Position numbers and translations under genes: made by a program | Assembly: GCA_016716305.1 (NCBI GenBank) | Contig: JADJWP010000002.1 | Coordinates: 3,222,501 to 3,286,500, forward strand | Origin: Chloracidobacterium sp. | GTDB taxonomy: Bacteria; Acidobacteriota; Blastocatellia; Pyrinomonadales; Pyrinomonadaceae | Reading direction: 5' to 3' | Length of the DNA stretch: 64,000 nt | Notes under the pieces: model-generated | What the model was told of the DNA's origin: nothing | Seen by the model: only the letters and a program-made list of their open reading frames with translations | Database searches by the model: none | Part shown: piece by piece, positions 51,359 through 59,413 of the stretch | How the letters are laid out: each line of letters begins with the position of its first letter | How positions within the stretch are numbered: the stretch's first letter is position 1

Positions 51359-52957
51359 CTATTTTGCCGCAACCTCCTCGCGGAGTGCTCGTTTGAAGAT
51401 CTTGCCGGTTGCTCCGATCGGCAAGCTGTCACGAAACTCGACGTAACGCGGGTACTTGTTTGCAGCAAACTGTTCCTTGCACCAATCGATGAACGCCGCA
51501 TCGGAAAGCTGAGCACCGTCCTTTAGTACAAGATAAGCCTTAACCTCTTCGCCAAGCCGGTCATCGGGAACGCCGATGACCGCACATAGCGAAACCGCCG
51601 GATGGGTCATGATGACCTCTTCAAGTTCCCGCGGGTAAATATTGTATCCACCGCGAAGGATCATATCCTTTTTGCGGTCGACGATCGCGATGTATCCGTC
51701 ATCGTCCATGATCCCGATATCACCGCTGTGAAACCAGCCGTTCTTGAACGCCTCAGCCGTCGCTTCAGGGCGTTTGTAATAACCTTTCATCACGTTTGTT
51801 CCGCGTATCACTATCTCGCCGCGGGTTCCACGAGGAACTTCGTTATCGCTTTCGTCCACACATCTCACTTGAACACCGAAGATGGATTGGCCCACGGTGC
51901 CAGGTCGCGACGGCTTTTCAAAATGATTAAAACAGGCAAGCGGTGAGGTCTCGGACAGGCCGTAGCCTTCGAGGACCCTGACACCAAACCTTTCTTCGAA
52001 AGCCTTCATCACTTCGACCGGCATGGGTGCTCCGCCCGAAGTACACACTTTCATCGTGTCCTTGATATGGCTAATGTCAAAGCCGGTTTCCTCGGCGAAC
52101 TTAAGAAGTGCCCAGTACATTGTCGGAACGCCGACCCAGAAATTCACGCGCTCTTTCACCATGGTTTCGAGCGTGGTTTGGGCATCGAATCGCGGCAGAA
52201 GGACGACCCGATTACCAGCGTAGAGGTTCGTGTTCATCTGCACAGTCTGACCCGTCGTATGAAAAAGCGGCAACGTAATTAAACACGTCATCTGCTCGCC
52301 CGACGTAAAATCCAGCATCGGCAGATGGATGCTGTAGGTAGTCACCACATTTGACCACAGGTTTAGATGAGTCAATTCGGCGCCTTTTGGTTGTCCGGTC
52401 GTGCCTGAGGTGTAAAGGATCGCGCATGTATCGCCCGGGGCGGTCGGGTAGGTCACGAACGTGTCCTTTTGCGGAAAGATAAGGTGACCAAGTGTCCGAT
52501 GTTCAGCATACGGACTAGGTCCTGCAGGATCCTTGGTCATCACGATCATTTGTTTGCACGATTCGACTTCGTCAAACCCGGCTTTGACCGCCGCCGCCAG
52601 TGGAAGTTCGTCGGTGCCCTCAAAGACAAAAACCGCTTTCGCGTCGGAATCGGAAAGATGATAGGCGATCTCACGCGGCTTAAAAAGCACGCTCAACGGA
52701 ACTACGGCTGCCCCAACCTTCATGATGCCGTAGTAGACGATGGGAAAATACGGGATATTCGGACAGCTGAGTGCAACCTTATCGCCATGGCCAACACCCA
52801 TCTCTACAAGCGCATTGGCGACTTTGTTCGACATTGCGTTCAACTGCCCGTATGACATACGGACGTCATTCCAAACGATCGCTTCTTTCTCAGGGGCAAG
52901 TTTTGAGTGATGTTCGATGAGGCTCGCAAGGTTGAGGGTCGTCGCGCTATATTCCAT
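51359..52957 (-). CDS. AMP-forming fatty-acid--CoA ligase
   Basis: A 532-residue cytoplasmic acyl-CoA synthetase. The AMP-binding motif is ILYTSGTTGQPKGAEL near residue 178, EGYGLSETSP near 325 is the A5 region, and YYKRPEATAEAF, HSGDIGIMDDDG and DRKKDMILRGGYNIYPRELE near 420-440 complete the core; the closing GKIFKRALRE holds the catalytic Lys near 525. The length and motifs match medium- to long-chain ligases (FadD/LcfB style); chain-length preference cannot be read. It begins 46 bases after the nadB stop, so it may belong to that transcript or start its own. Confidence 0.92.
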   Translation of the reverse strand: MEYSATTLNLASLIEHHSKLAPEKEAIVWNDVRMSYGQLNAMSNKVANALVEMGVGHGDKVALSCPNIPYFPIVYYGIMKVGAAVVPLSVLFKPREIAYHLSDSDAKAVFVFEGTDELPLAAAVKAGFDEVESCKQMIVMTKDPAGPSPYAEHRTLGHLIFPQKDTFVTYPTAPGDTCAILYTSGTTGQPKGAELTHLNLWSNVVTTYSIHLPMLDFTSGEQMTCLITLPLFHTTGQTVQMNTNLYAGNRVVLLPRFDAQTTLETMVKERVNFWVGVPTMYWALLKFAEETGFDISHIKDTMKVCTSGGAPMPVEVMKAFEERFGVRVLEGYGLSETSPLACFNHFEKPSRPGTVGQSIFGVQVRCVDESDNEVPRGTRGEIVIRGTNVMKGYYKRPEATAEAFKNGWFHSGDIGIMDDDGYIAIVDRKKDMILRGGYNIYPRELEEVIMTHPAVSLCAVIGVPDDRLGEEVKAYLVLKDGAQLSDAAFIDWCKEQFAANKYPRYVEFRDSLPIGATGKIFKRALREEVAAK

Positions 52958-53002
52958 AGATTTTCCGATTTAATTTTTTGGGATTTGTATCGATGATAAA
53001 GG

Positions 53003-54597
53003 TTATACGCCAATTTTCATAGCCGCAGGGTCAAAGGCGATCGTTGTTTCGGGCCTTATTGCCGAATCGATCTGTTGAACAGAATGTACACGAAATCGAT
53101 CGACCTGATCAGGAAAGTCGGTCCGAAAGTGGCCGCCGCGGGATTCTTCACGCCAGAGTGCTGCAGTTGCGACAAGTCTCGCAAGTGTGACGAAATTTCT
53201 AGAGGCCGTGGTCAGATCGGCACGAGAGATCTGCTCGAATTCGAGGATCGCTCGCTTTAGCGACGCGCTGTCACGAAGGATTCCGACGCGTTCCCACATT
53301 ACGCGTTTGACACGTTTTCGGACCGCGGTCGTAAGAGCAGGTCTTGAACGGCCATCAAAGATTTTCGAGTCGTTGTCGGGCTGGCCCTTATGAGTCTGCA
53401 ATGGCGAAGTATCTCTCGCGGCTGCCTCGCCGGCACGCGCGCCCCAAAAACCAAACCCTCCAATAGCGAGTTGGATGCCAAACGATTTGCGCCGTGTACT
53501 CCTGTGCATGTTACTTCGCCTGCAGCGTAAAGTCCCGGAACCGTCGTTCGGCCCCAGAGGTCGGTTCGCACGCCGCCCATACAGTAATGCGATGCGGGTG
53601 AGACCGGCAACTGATCTTTTGCGATGTCAAGGCCGTAATATTTGCATGTGTCGTAGATCTTTGGAAATCGATGACGAAGAAATCCCGCGTCGAGCGCGGT
53701 CATGTCAAGATACACGTGTCGAGAGCCCGTGCGACGCATTTCCGCGACTATTGACCGCGATACAATGTCACGAGGTGCCAATTCGAGCCTCTCGTCGTAA
53801 CGCCCCATGAACCTCTCGCCATCGATGTTTCTGAGTGTTCCACCCTCGCCACGCATTGCTTCGGAAAGAAGGAAGCGCGGTGCCCCTTCGATGTTCAGCG
53901 CCGTCGGGTGAAATTGGATGAACTCCATGTCTGCGATTTCTGCGCCGGCAAAGTACGCCATTGCCATACCGTCGCCGGTCGCAACCGAGGGATTTGTCGT
54001 GTGAAGGTAGAGCTGGCCTGCACCGCCTGTGCATAGGATCACAGCCCTTGCAAAGATCTCACGAGAAGCGCGAAGTATCGGATCAAGAAACCCGACTCCG
54101 ATACAGCGGTCGTTCGAAAGAAGCAACTGCTCGGTATTTGCGAACGGAAGCAAATTGATCGATCTTTCGGCCGCGGCCCTGGCGATCAGCGAACGGACGA
54201 TCTCCTTACCGGTCGAATCGCCGTGAGCATGTAAGATCCGTCTGCGGGAGTGAGCTGCCTCTTGGGTAAAAACGAGTCGCCCAGCCTCTTTATCGAACTC
54301 GGTGCCCCAATCGATCAACTCTTTGATATATCGGGAGCCTTCGGTGACAAGTATCTCAACGGCCGGTTCGTCACAGAGGCCAGCGCCTGCAATAAGGGTG
54401 TCATCCTCATGCAATTCGGCGTTGTCGTCATCGGAGAGGACAACCGCAACACCGCCTTGAGCGTATTCGGTATTAGACTCGCTCGCTTTGTCCTTGGTCA
54501 GCACAGTGACCCTTGCACCCGCCGCAGAAAGCGCGATAGCTGCCCTGAGACCTGCTACGCCGCTCCCAATGACGACAAAATCTGTTTCCAGTGCCAT
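53003..54597 (-). pseudogene. nadB: L-aspartate oxidase, frameshifted
   Basis: Aspartate oxidase makes iminoaspartate for quinolinate and NAD. The first frame (54597 to about 53440) is intact: FAD motif VVIGSGVAGLRAAIALS, SNTEYAQGGVA, HSRRRILHAHGDSTG, FIQFHPTAL, and GEVTCTGVHGANRLASNSLL. After GLVFGAR the reading jumps to another frame that continues as a good NadB C-terminus (VMWERVGILRDSASLKRAI, LWREESRGGHFRTDFP) and stops at 53003. The break maps to the CGCGCG run at 53436-53441; one CG unit too many would explain it. Joined, it is about 530 residues, the family's length. If the break is real, the first product of 430-odd residues ends with a wrong tail and should be inactive. Confidence 0.9.
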
Positions 54598-54635
54598 TAG
54601 AAGCAATGTAGCAAATTCCGTTTAATGTGTCGCGT

Positions 54636-55127
54636 TCATCCGTTTCCGGTTCCGTGATGGTCAGCGGCTTTATATAGGCCTTCGTATGCTCCTTTCCTCA
54701 GATCGATTCCATATTCCGTGTACGCCTTCAGGCAACAGAGCATTTGCCCCCATCCGAAGCAATTCAAGTATGAACTGTTAAGATCATCTTGATTTTCTCG
54801 CCAGCCTGTCTCGCGAATGCGAACGATGGTGTCGTTACCGATCGGCTCAAACTCGATTTCGACGACGGTTTGAAGGTCCTTCGCGCCCTCCCAACCCAGA
54901 ACGATAAGCTCGCCGGGGATGACCCTTGTGACCCTCACCGGAAACACCAGCTTTTGGTCACCGGGATTGTCCGCGAATGCCCATTCTACTGTAGTCCCCT
55001 CATCGAGCGGGGCGCTTGCACCGCCATTTGTAAAGTAACCGCTTAGCTTTACTGGGTCATATACGGCGTTGAAAACCTCGGCGACCGGCTTTTGGATCCT
55101 GGTCTGAACTTGAAATTTGAGCTCCAT
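54636..55127 (-). CDS. SRPBCC (AHSA1-like) domain protein
   Basis: A 163-residue protein with the helix-grip fold used by AHSA1-type proteins: MELKFQVQTRIQKPVAEVFN at the start, LIVLGWEGAKDLQTVVEIEF near 85, and the long C-terminal helix GWGQMLCCLKAYTEYGI near 130. Such proteins bind hydrophobic ligands. It is transcribed away from the ArsR-type regulator across a 55-base gap that contains a perfect palindrome. Pairs of this kind are common, with the regulator controlling its neighbour. The ligand is unknown. Confidence 0.85.
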   Translation of the reverse strand: MELKFQVQTRIQKPVAEVFNAVYDPVKLSGYFTNGGASAPLDEGTTVEWAFADNPGDQKLVFPVRVTRVIPGELIVLGWEGAKDLQTVVEIEFEPIGNDTIVRIRETGWRENQDDLNSSYLNCFGWGQMLCCLKAYTEYGIDLRKGAYEGLYKAADHHGTGNG

Positions 55128-55164
55128 ATTCTAACCTCTGAATTTTGATTCGAGCAGGAAGCAT

Positions 55165-55184
55165 ATGTTATAGATTTATAACAT
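55165..55184. promoter_or_regulatory. Perfect palindrome, candidate ArsR-type operator
   Basis: ATGTTATA, GATT, TATAACAT: an 8-bp inverted repeat with a 4-base centre. It overlaps the start codon of the regulator (55183) and lies 38 bases before the SRPBCC start. Winged-helix dimers of the ArsR family bind such AT-rich repeats, so it may control both genes. There is no ribosome site before the regulator start, which suggests a leaderless message. Confidence 0.7.
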
Positions 55185-55509
55185 GTCAAGGAAGAGATCT
55201 CACGATCTGGTTTTCAAAGCTCTCGCTGACGCTCGACGCCGCCAACTCCTGGACCTTCTCAAGGACAGACCACGAACAACTTCGGATCTATGCGATCATT
55301 TCAACGCGTTAGATCGATGCACCGTTATGCAGCACCTCAAAGTGCTCGAAACGGCCGGACTGATCTTTGTACAAAAAAAGGGGAGGTTTCGATGGAATTT
55401 TCTCGATGTTACGCCGATCCGCGACATTTACGACCGCTGGATCAGTCAATACGCTTCGCCTTCGGTCGAATTGCTTACAAAACTCAAACACGATATCGAA
55501 AAAAGATAA
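55183..55509 (+). CDS. ArsR-family winged-helix transcriptional regulator
   Basis: A 108-residue DNA-binding protein. It opens with HDLVFKALADARRRQLLDLL, the usual first helix of ArsR proteins, then the helix-turn-helix TTSDLCDHFNALDRCTVMQHLKVLETAGLI (about residues 35-65) and the wing FVQKKGRFRWNFLD. No Cys metal-sensing motif is present (the Cys at 41 and 47 are not in an ELCVCDL-type box), so it belongs to the non-metal group paired with SRPBCC proteins. It probably represses itself and the divergent gene through the palindrome at its start codon. Confidence 0.88.
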   Translation: MSRKRSHDLVFKALADARRRQLLDLLKDRPRTTSDLCDHFNALDRCTVMQHLKVLETAGLIFVQKKGRFRWNFLDVTPIRDIYDRWISQYASPSVELLTKLKHDIEKR

Positions 55510-55541
55510 GGCCCGCCGGATATCTCCGAACGGGCCCGTTT
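55510..55541. terminator. Possible bidirectional terminator
   Basis: GGCCCG and CGGGCC form a 6-bp stem around a 15-base loop, followed on the plus strand by CGTTTATC. It lies just after the regulator stop and 18 bases before the convergent LysM gene stop. The T-run is short. Confidence 0.45.
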
Positions 55542-55558
55542 ATCGAACAACAAGACGT

Positions 55559-55936
55559 TTATTGCGGTATCTTCAGTTCCTGTCCGGGATAGATCTTATC
55601 CGGATGGTTGAGTATATCGCGATTATGGTCCCAGATCGCCTTCCATTGAATACCGTATTTGTTCGCGATCTTGGTCAAATTATCTCCCGAAACAACCGTA
55701 TATGTCGGCATTCCACCGCCGGCGGCAGCTGCTGCGGTTGTGATGTTAAGAACAAGATCGCCTGACCGGAATTCCGGATCGAGACGCTCGTATTCGTCCC
55801 ACAAAGCGTTCTTTGCCGCATCGTCAGGGGCCGTGCCGGTAACGTAAAGCACATCGTCGCTTTCGTTAAGCTCGTAAGCCGTACCATTTTGATTGGCAAG
55901 ATCAAGAAGTGTTTGATATTTCTCTTGAAGTGACAT
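55559..55936 (-). CDS. LysM-domain protein resembling the C-terminal half of Kbp/YgaU
   Basis: A 125-residue protein without a signal peptide. The C-terminal 50 residues are a LysM domain (TYTVVSGDNLTKIANKYGIQ to HPDKIYPGQELKIP), which binds glycan or, in E. coli Kbp, forms the potassium-sensing protein together with a BON domain. The N-terminal 70 residues (VLYVTGTAPDDAAKNALWDE, LVLNIT) look BON-like but are shortened. A poly-Ala/Gly hinge (AAAAAGGG) links the two. A true two-BON lipoprotein gene lies immediately upstream (19 bases), so the pair may work together. Confidence 0.8.
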   Translation of the reverse strand: MSLQEKYQTLLDLANQNGTAYELNESDDVLYVTGTAPDDAAKNALWDEYERLDPEFRSGDLVLNITTAAAAAGGGMPTYTVVSGDNLTKIANKYGIQWKAIWDHNRDILNHPDKIYPGQELKIPQ

Positions 55937-55954
55937 TTTTCCTCCCTTATCCGC

Positions 55955-56434
55955 CTACTTGACGGTCAACTTGTTCTCAACTTTCTTGGGTTTGGCTTCG
56001 TTCGCCGCCTGCATTACCTTCGCAAGGTTTTCGCGCCCGGTGACCTCTCCGCTAAGCGTTACGACACCGTCTGCTACTGTCACCGTAACGCCGGTAATCC
56101 CGAGTTTCTTGATCGCTTCGTTCACAGTTCCCTCGATCATCTTATCCGGCGACGGCGGCGGGGGCGGCGGAGCCTTGACCGTTACATTGTTCGTTACGGA
56201 TTTGATGCCCTCGACGGCTTTTGCTGACGCCTCAGCCTTGTTCTTCACGGTGATATCCGTTACTTCACCAGTAAGTGTGGCGACGCCGCTATTTACGGCA
56301 GCCGTAATTCCGGTGACCTTATCGGCCGCAAGTTTGTCATTGACCGCTTTCGCAAGGTCAGCATCGCTTTTGCCGCATGCGGCCATAAAGGCAACCGCTG
56401 CAACAGCTAGTAATGTTAAGAATTTGATCTTCAT
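55955..56434 (-). CDS. Lipoprotein with two BON domains
   Basis: A 159-residue protein. A signal sequence leads to lipobox FMAAC (Cys near residue 20). Two BON domains follow, about 25-88 and 98-158, each with the family's short motif (GVATLTGEVTDI near 50; GVVTLSGEVTGRENL near 123). They are joined by a PPPPPPP linker. BON domains bind phospholipid membranes, and such proteins (OsmY/DolP-like) protect the envelope under osmotic stress. It is likely co-transcribed with the LysM gene. A gap of 175 bases upstream holds no clear element. Confidence 0.88.
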   Translation of the reverse strand: MKIKFLTLLAVAAVAFMAACGKSDADLAKAVNDKLAADKVTGITAAVNSGVATLTGEVTDITVKNKAEASAKAVEGIKSVTNNVTVKAPPPPPPSPDKMIEGTVNEAIKKLGITGVTVTVADGVVTLSGEVTGRENLAKVMQAANEAKPKKVENKLTVK

Positions 56435-56609
56435 TTTTCCTCCTGAAAGTTCGTTCTCAGATCCGATAATTAGTTATGCCCGCAGTGTCCAAACAATACA
56501 CGCGATCGTTTCATAAACTGATTTCCGCAAACTACGCGTAAATGCCGGTGTAAAGTCTTACCACCATATTGGTGCATCCTGAGCTATTTTTCAATACGAA
56601 CATCATCGT

Positions 56610-57140
56610 TCAGGAAAAAACCTGCTCACGGATCTGCTTTGCAATATCAAATGACGTGAATTCGGGCCGGACAATAAAATGCCAATCTGCAAGACAGTAA
56701 AGTTTTTGTCGCTGTTCGAACAGCTTTTGGGCCGTCTCGCGGTTACGGGCAAGCGGCCTTTCTTTTCGGGACTTGCGAATATTCTGCCAGCAATGATCGA
56801 AGGTAGATTCGAGCCACACGCTCGTCAGGCCGCTCTCTTTGATCAACAGGCGATTGGTCTCGATCGTCCACGTTCCGCCTCCAAGCGAAAGGATCCGGCA
56901 ATCCGGATCGGCCAAGGCGGTTCGCAGGCATGCCGTCTCGATCGTACGGTAGTTCGCTTCGCCATCGTTGTCGATTATGTCTGCGATCCGCCTTCCATCG
57001 GTATTTTCGATCAAACTGTCCAGATCCAGCCGACGGTAGCGAAGAAGCTGTGCCAGATGGCGGGCGACGCTCGATTTGCCGACACCCATAAAGCCGGTCA
57101 GTGCGATTCGGATATTTCGTTCATTCGAGGCAGGCGGCAT
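56610..57140 (-). CDS. aroK: Shikimate kinase
   Basis: A 176-residue kinase phosphorylating shikimate at O3, on the way to chorismate and aromatic amino acids. Walker A is ALTGFMGVGKSSVARHLAQL near residue 15, and DLDSLIE near 38 and RTIETACLR near 65 bind shikimate. GGGTW near 88 and the lid arginine in RKERPLARN near 125 complete the site. It follows the HDAC-like gene by 6 bases, as the last gene of a three-gene run. Confidence 0.92.
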   Translation of the reverse strand: MPPASNERNIRIALTGFMGVGKSSVARHLAQLLRYRRLDLDSLIENTDGRRIADIIDNDGEANYRTIETACLRTALADPDCRILSLGGGTWTIETNRLLIKESGLTSVWLESTFDHCWQNIRKSRKERPLARNRETAQKLFEQRQKLYCLADWHFIVRPEFTSFDIAKQIREQVFS

Positions 57141-57146
57141 GAAGTG

Positions 57147-58091
57147 TCAACCTGACATACTTGCGGTCGAAATGTCAAAAAAGGCCGATTTTGCGGCGCG
57201 TATCGTGTTGCAGTGTATCTCGACCGTATCCGTAATGCTGGTCGCATATCCGCCGCTCATGGTCGTCACAATTGGAACTCTCTGGGATCGTGAGAAATCC
57301 ATTACCATTTGATCCCTTCGTTTGAGTCCGTCGATCGAGACCGACAATCGGCCGAGTTTATCATTTTCGTAAGGATCCGCTCCGGCAAGGTAGAAAATGA
57401 TGTCGGCCTGATGAAGTCTGATACGGTCAAGGGCGTGCTCCAACGTCTCCAGGTACTCCTGATCGCCGGTGCCGTCGGGCAACTCAATGTCAAGCGATGA
57501 GGCCTGCTTGAAAAGTGGATAGTTTTTTGCTCCGTGCATCGAAAAAGTGAAAACCTCGGGCGACTCCCTGAAAATGAACGCGGTCCCGTCGCCTTGATGA
57601 ACGTCACAGTCGATGATCAAAAATCTCTCGGCGAGTTTTTCCTGCTGCAACACCCTGATCGCAATCGCAACGTCATTCAAAACACAGAAACCCTCGCCAC
57701 GATCTGGATATGCGTGGTGTGTACCGCCCGCGAGATTGGACGAAATGCCATCGGCCAACGCCATGCGGGCCGCGTTTATAGTGCCCGAAATCGCATGGAA
57801 AGACCTGCGAACCAACGACTGAGACCACGGCAGGCCGAGCTTTCGCAATTCCTTCACGGTCAACTCGCCAGAAGCGAGCCGTGAAATATAATCTTTTGTA
57901 TGTACCAGATGCAGGTCTGCGATCTTTGCGGGTGCCGGCTCGATGAGTTCGTCGGCCGAAATCGTCCTTTCTGCCAACAGTCTATCGCGAACGAGTTCGA
58001 ACTTTCTGATCGGGAAAATGTGCCCTTCGCCGATATCAGCATAGTAGTATGGCGAGTAGAAGATCGAGTAGCCAGACATTTGCGAATTCAT
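57147..58091 (-). CDS. Histone deacetylase-family (acetylpolyamine amidohydrolase-like) protein
   Basis: A 314-residue zinc amidohydrolase of the arginase/deacetylase fold. The signature GGTHHAYPDRGEGFCVLNDV near residue 122 holds the catalytic His pair, IDCDVHQGDGTAF near 150 carries the zinc-binding Asp and His, and the last zinc Asp is probably in YLAGADPYENDKLG near 240. Bacteria use such enzymes to deacetylate acetoin-linked, polyamine or other small substrates or proteins; the present one is not assigned. Its ATG overlaps the methyltransferase stop by 4 bases. Confidence 0.9.
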   Translation of the reverse strand: MNSQMSGYSIFYSPYYYADIGEGHIFPIRKFELVRDRLLAERTISADELIEPAPAKIADLHLVHTKDYISRLASGELTVKELRKLGLPWSQSLVRRSFHAISGTINAARMALADGISSNLAGGTHHAYPDRGEGFCVLNDVAIAIRVLQQEKLAERFLIIDCDVHQGDGTAFIFRESPEVFTFSMHGAKNYPLFKQASSLDIELPDGTGDQEYLETLEHALDRIRLHQADIIFYLAGADPYENDKLGRLSVSIDGLKRRDQMVMDFSRSQRVPIVTTMSGGYATSITDTVEIHCNTIRAAKSAFFDISTASMSG

Positions 58092-58666
58092 TCTGCTGTA
58101 TCCGGCAGTTCGGATTTAACGACTTCGAATTCAAAACGAAGCTCTTTTCCGCGCATCAGGAAACTCAAATACTGCTCCCAAAATTTTCGAAGAAAACGCA
58201 TTGATGGCGACCGTTGATCGAGATTAACAAGGAACTCGATACCTAAGGACCTCCAGAGCCCGGCAAGTGAGACGTATGTCGAAACTGGCTTCAGCTGAAC
58301 ATCGGTGTAAAAGTCAAACACCTGCCGGCCGGGCTGGAAAGTATTGAAAGTATAACTGTTTATATGGTTACGATGGGTCGGGTCGTTGGCCCAGTCGGCG
58401 TTGGTATAGTGTGGCGTCAAGAGGCGGATCGTGCCTCCGGGCTTCGCGATCCGGTGCAGTTCGCTGATGAATGCCATCACATCCGGTACGTGCTCGACAA
58501 CATGGCTCGAAACGATCAGGTCAAACTCGTTGTCGGCGAACGGATATGGAATCTCGCCAAGGTCGTGGATAACATCGGGATTTGTCCGCGGATTGTGATC
58601 GAGCCCGATCGCACCTGGATATTTGTTTGCACCGCAGCCGACGTCCAAGATCTTCATTGTATTCAA
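58088..58666 (-). CDS. SAM-dependent methyltransferase (class I)
   Basis: A 192-residue enzyme. Motif I is ILDVGCGANKYPGAIGLDHN near residue 6, then DVIHDLGEIPYPFADNEFD near 32 and IVSSHVVEHVPDVMAFISEL near 50, with IAKPGGTIRLLTPHY near 75. The first part is unusually short, with no N-terminal extension before motif I. The substrate is unknown. It forms a run with the deacetylase-like gene (4-base ATGA overlap) and aroK. Confidence 0.88.
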   Translation of the reverse strand: MNTMKILDVGCGANKYPGAIGLDHNPRTNPDVIHDLGEIPYPFADNEFDLIVSSHVVEHVPDVMAFISELHRIAKPGGTIRLLTPHYTNADWANDPTHRNHINSYTFNTFQPGRQVFDFYTDVQLKPVSTYVSLAGLWRSLGIEFLVNLDQRSPSMRFLRKFWEQYLSFLMRGKELRFEFEVVKSELPDTAE

Positions 58667-58731
58667 AAATTATCACACCGAAGACAGAAATACGACCAAC
58701 AGCCACGACGTCGGACAACGCTTACTAGAGC

Positions 58732-59364
58732 TCAAATTTTGTTAGGGCGTCGCTTCTCGCTCAAGTAAAAATGCCAGAGAAGTCTGGCGGCTACGGACCG
58801 ATATGGCCGCCAGCGATTGGAGATCTGCAAGAACTCGTTCGCGCTCGGCTTGACCTCGCCTGAAACGCGTTGCCACGCGGCGTGAAGCGCAATATCGCCT
58901 TTCGGCATAACGTCCGGGCGGAGCAGTGCCATTAGTAGGTAAATGTCGCTGGTCCATTCGCCGACGCCCTTCAGTTTCATAAGTTCGGCCTTGACCTCGG
59001 CGTCCGGCAAATTCCGGAGTCGCCCAAGGTCGAGGCGTTCTTCGATTATGGCTGCCGACAAATGCCTTGCATAAGCTGCCTTCTGCCGGCTGAAACCTAT
59101 CGATCGAAGTTCGACGTCATCGAGCTCCGCGAATCCTTTGGGCGTCACTTCGCCGATCTGTTGCGACAGTTTGTCGAAGCAAGCCTTTGCCGAGGCCAGC
59201 GACACTTGCTGTTCGAGAATTATTTGCAATAGCGTCGCAAAACCAGGAGGCCTGTCCCAAAGCGGCGGAGTGCCGTACCGGTCGATGATAAAAGACATAT
59301 GCTCATCGGCCGCAAGCGATCTGCAGGCGGCGACTAACTGACTCAGATCTAGCTGTATGGACAT
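58732..59364 (-). CDS. alkA: DNA-3-methyladenine glycosylase II (AlkA-like, HhH-GPD)
   Basis: A 210-residue base-excision enzyme that removes alkylated purines. The helix-hairpin-helix with Gly/Pro-rich loop is visible as LKGVGEWTSDIYLLMAL near residue 138, followed by the catalytic Asp in PKGDIALHAAW near 160. The N-terminal helices (FATLLQIILEQQVSLASAKA near 43) match the family's substrate pocket. It lacks the N-terminal AlkA sheet domain of E. coli, as many bacterial forms do. It diverges from the methyltransferase-like membrane gene. Confidence 0.9.
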   Translation of the reverse strand: MSIQLDLSQLVAACRSLAADEHMSFIIDRYGTPPLWDRPPGFATLLQIILEQQVSLASAKACFDKLSQQIGEVTPKGFAELDDVELRSIGFSRQKAAYARHLSAAIIEERLDLGRLRNLPDAEVKAELMKLKGVGEWTSDIYLLMALLRPDVMPKGDIALHAAWQRVSGEVKPSANEFLQISNRWRPYRSVAARLLWHFYLSEKRRPNKI

Positions 59365-59413
59365 CGTTCGAATGCGCTGTTACATTTCTGCTCGACACGA
59401 TTGTATCAACAAG

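Noticed and set aside
55959..56516. 185-codon plus-strand frame opposite the BON lipoprotein
   Set aside because: The minus strand has a lipobox and two BON domains; the plus frame is Val/Thr-rich shadow sequence.
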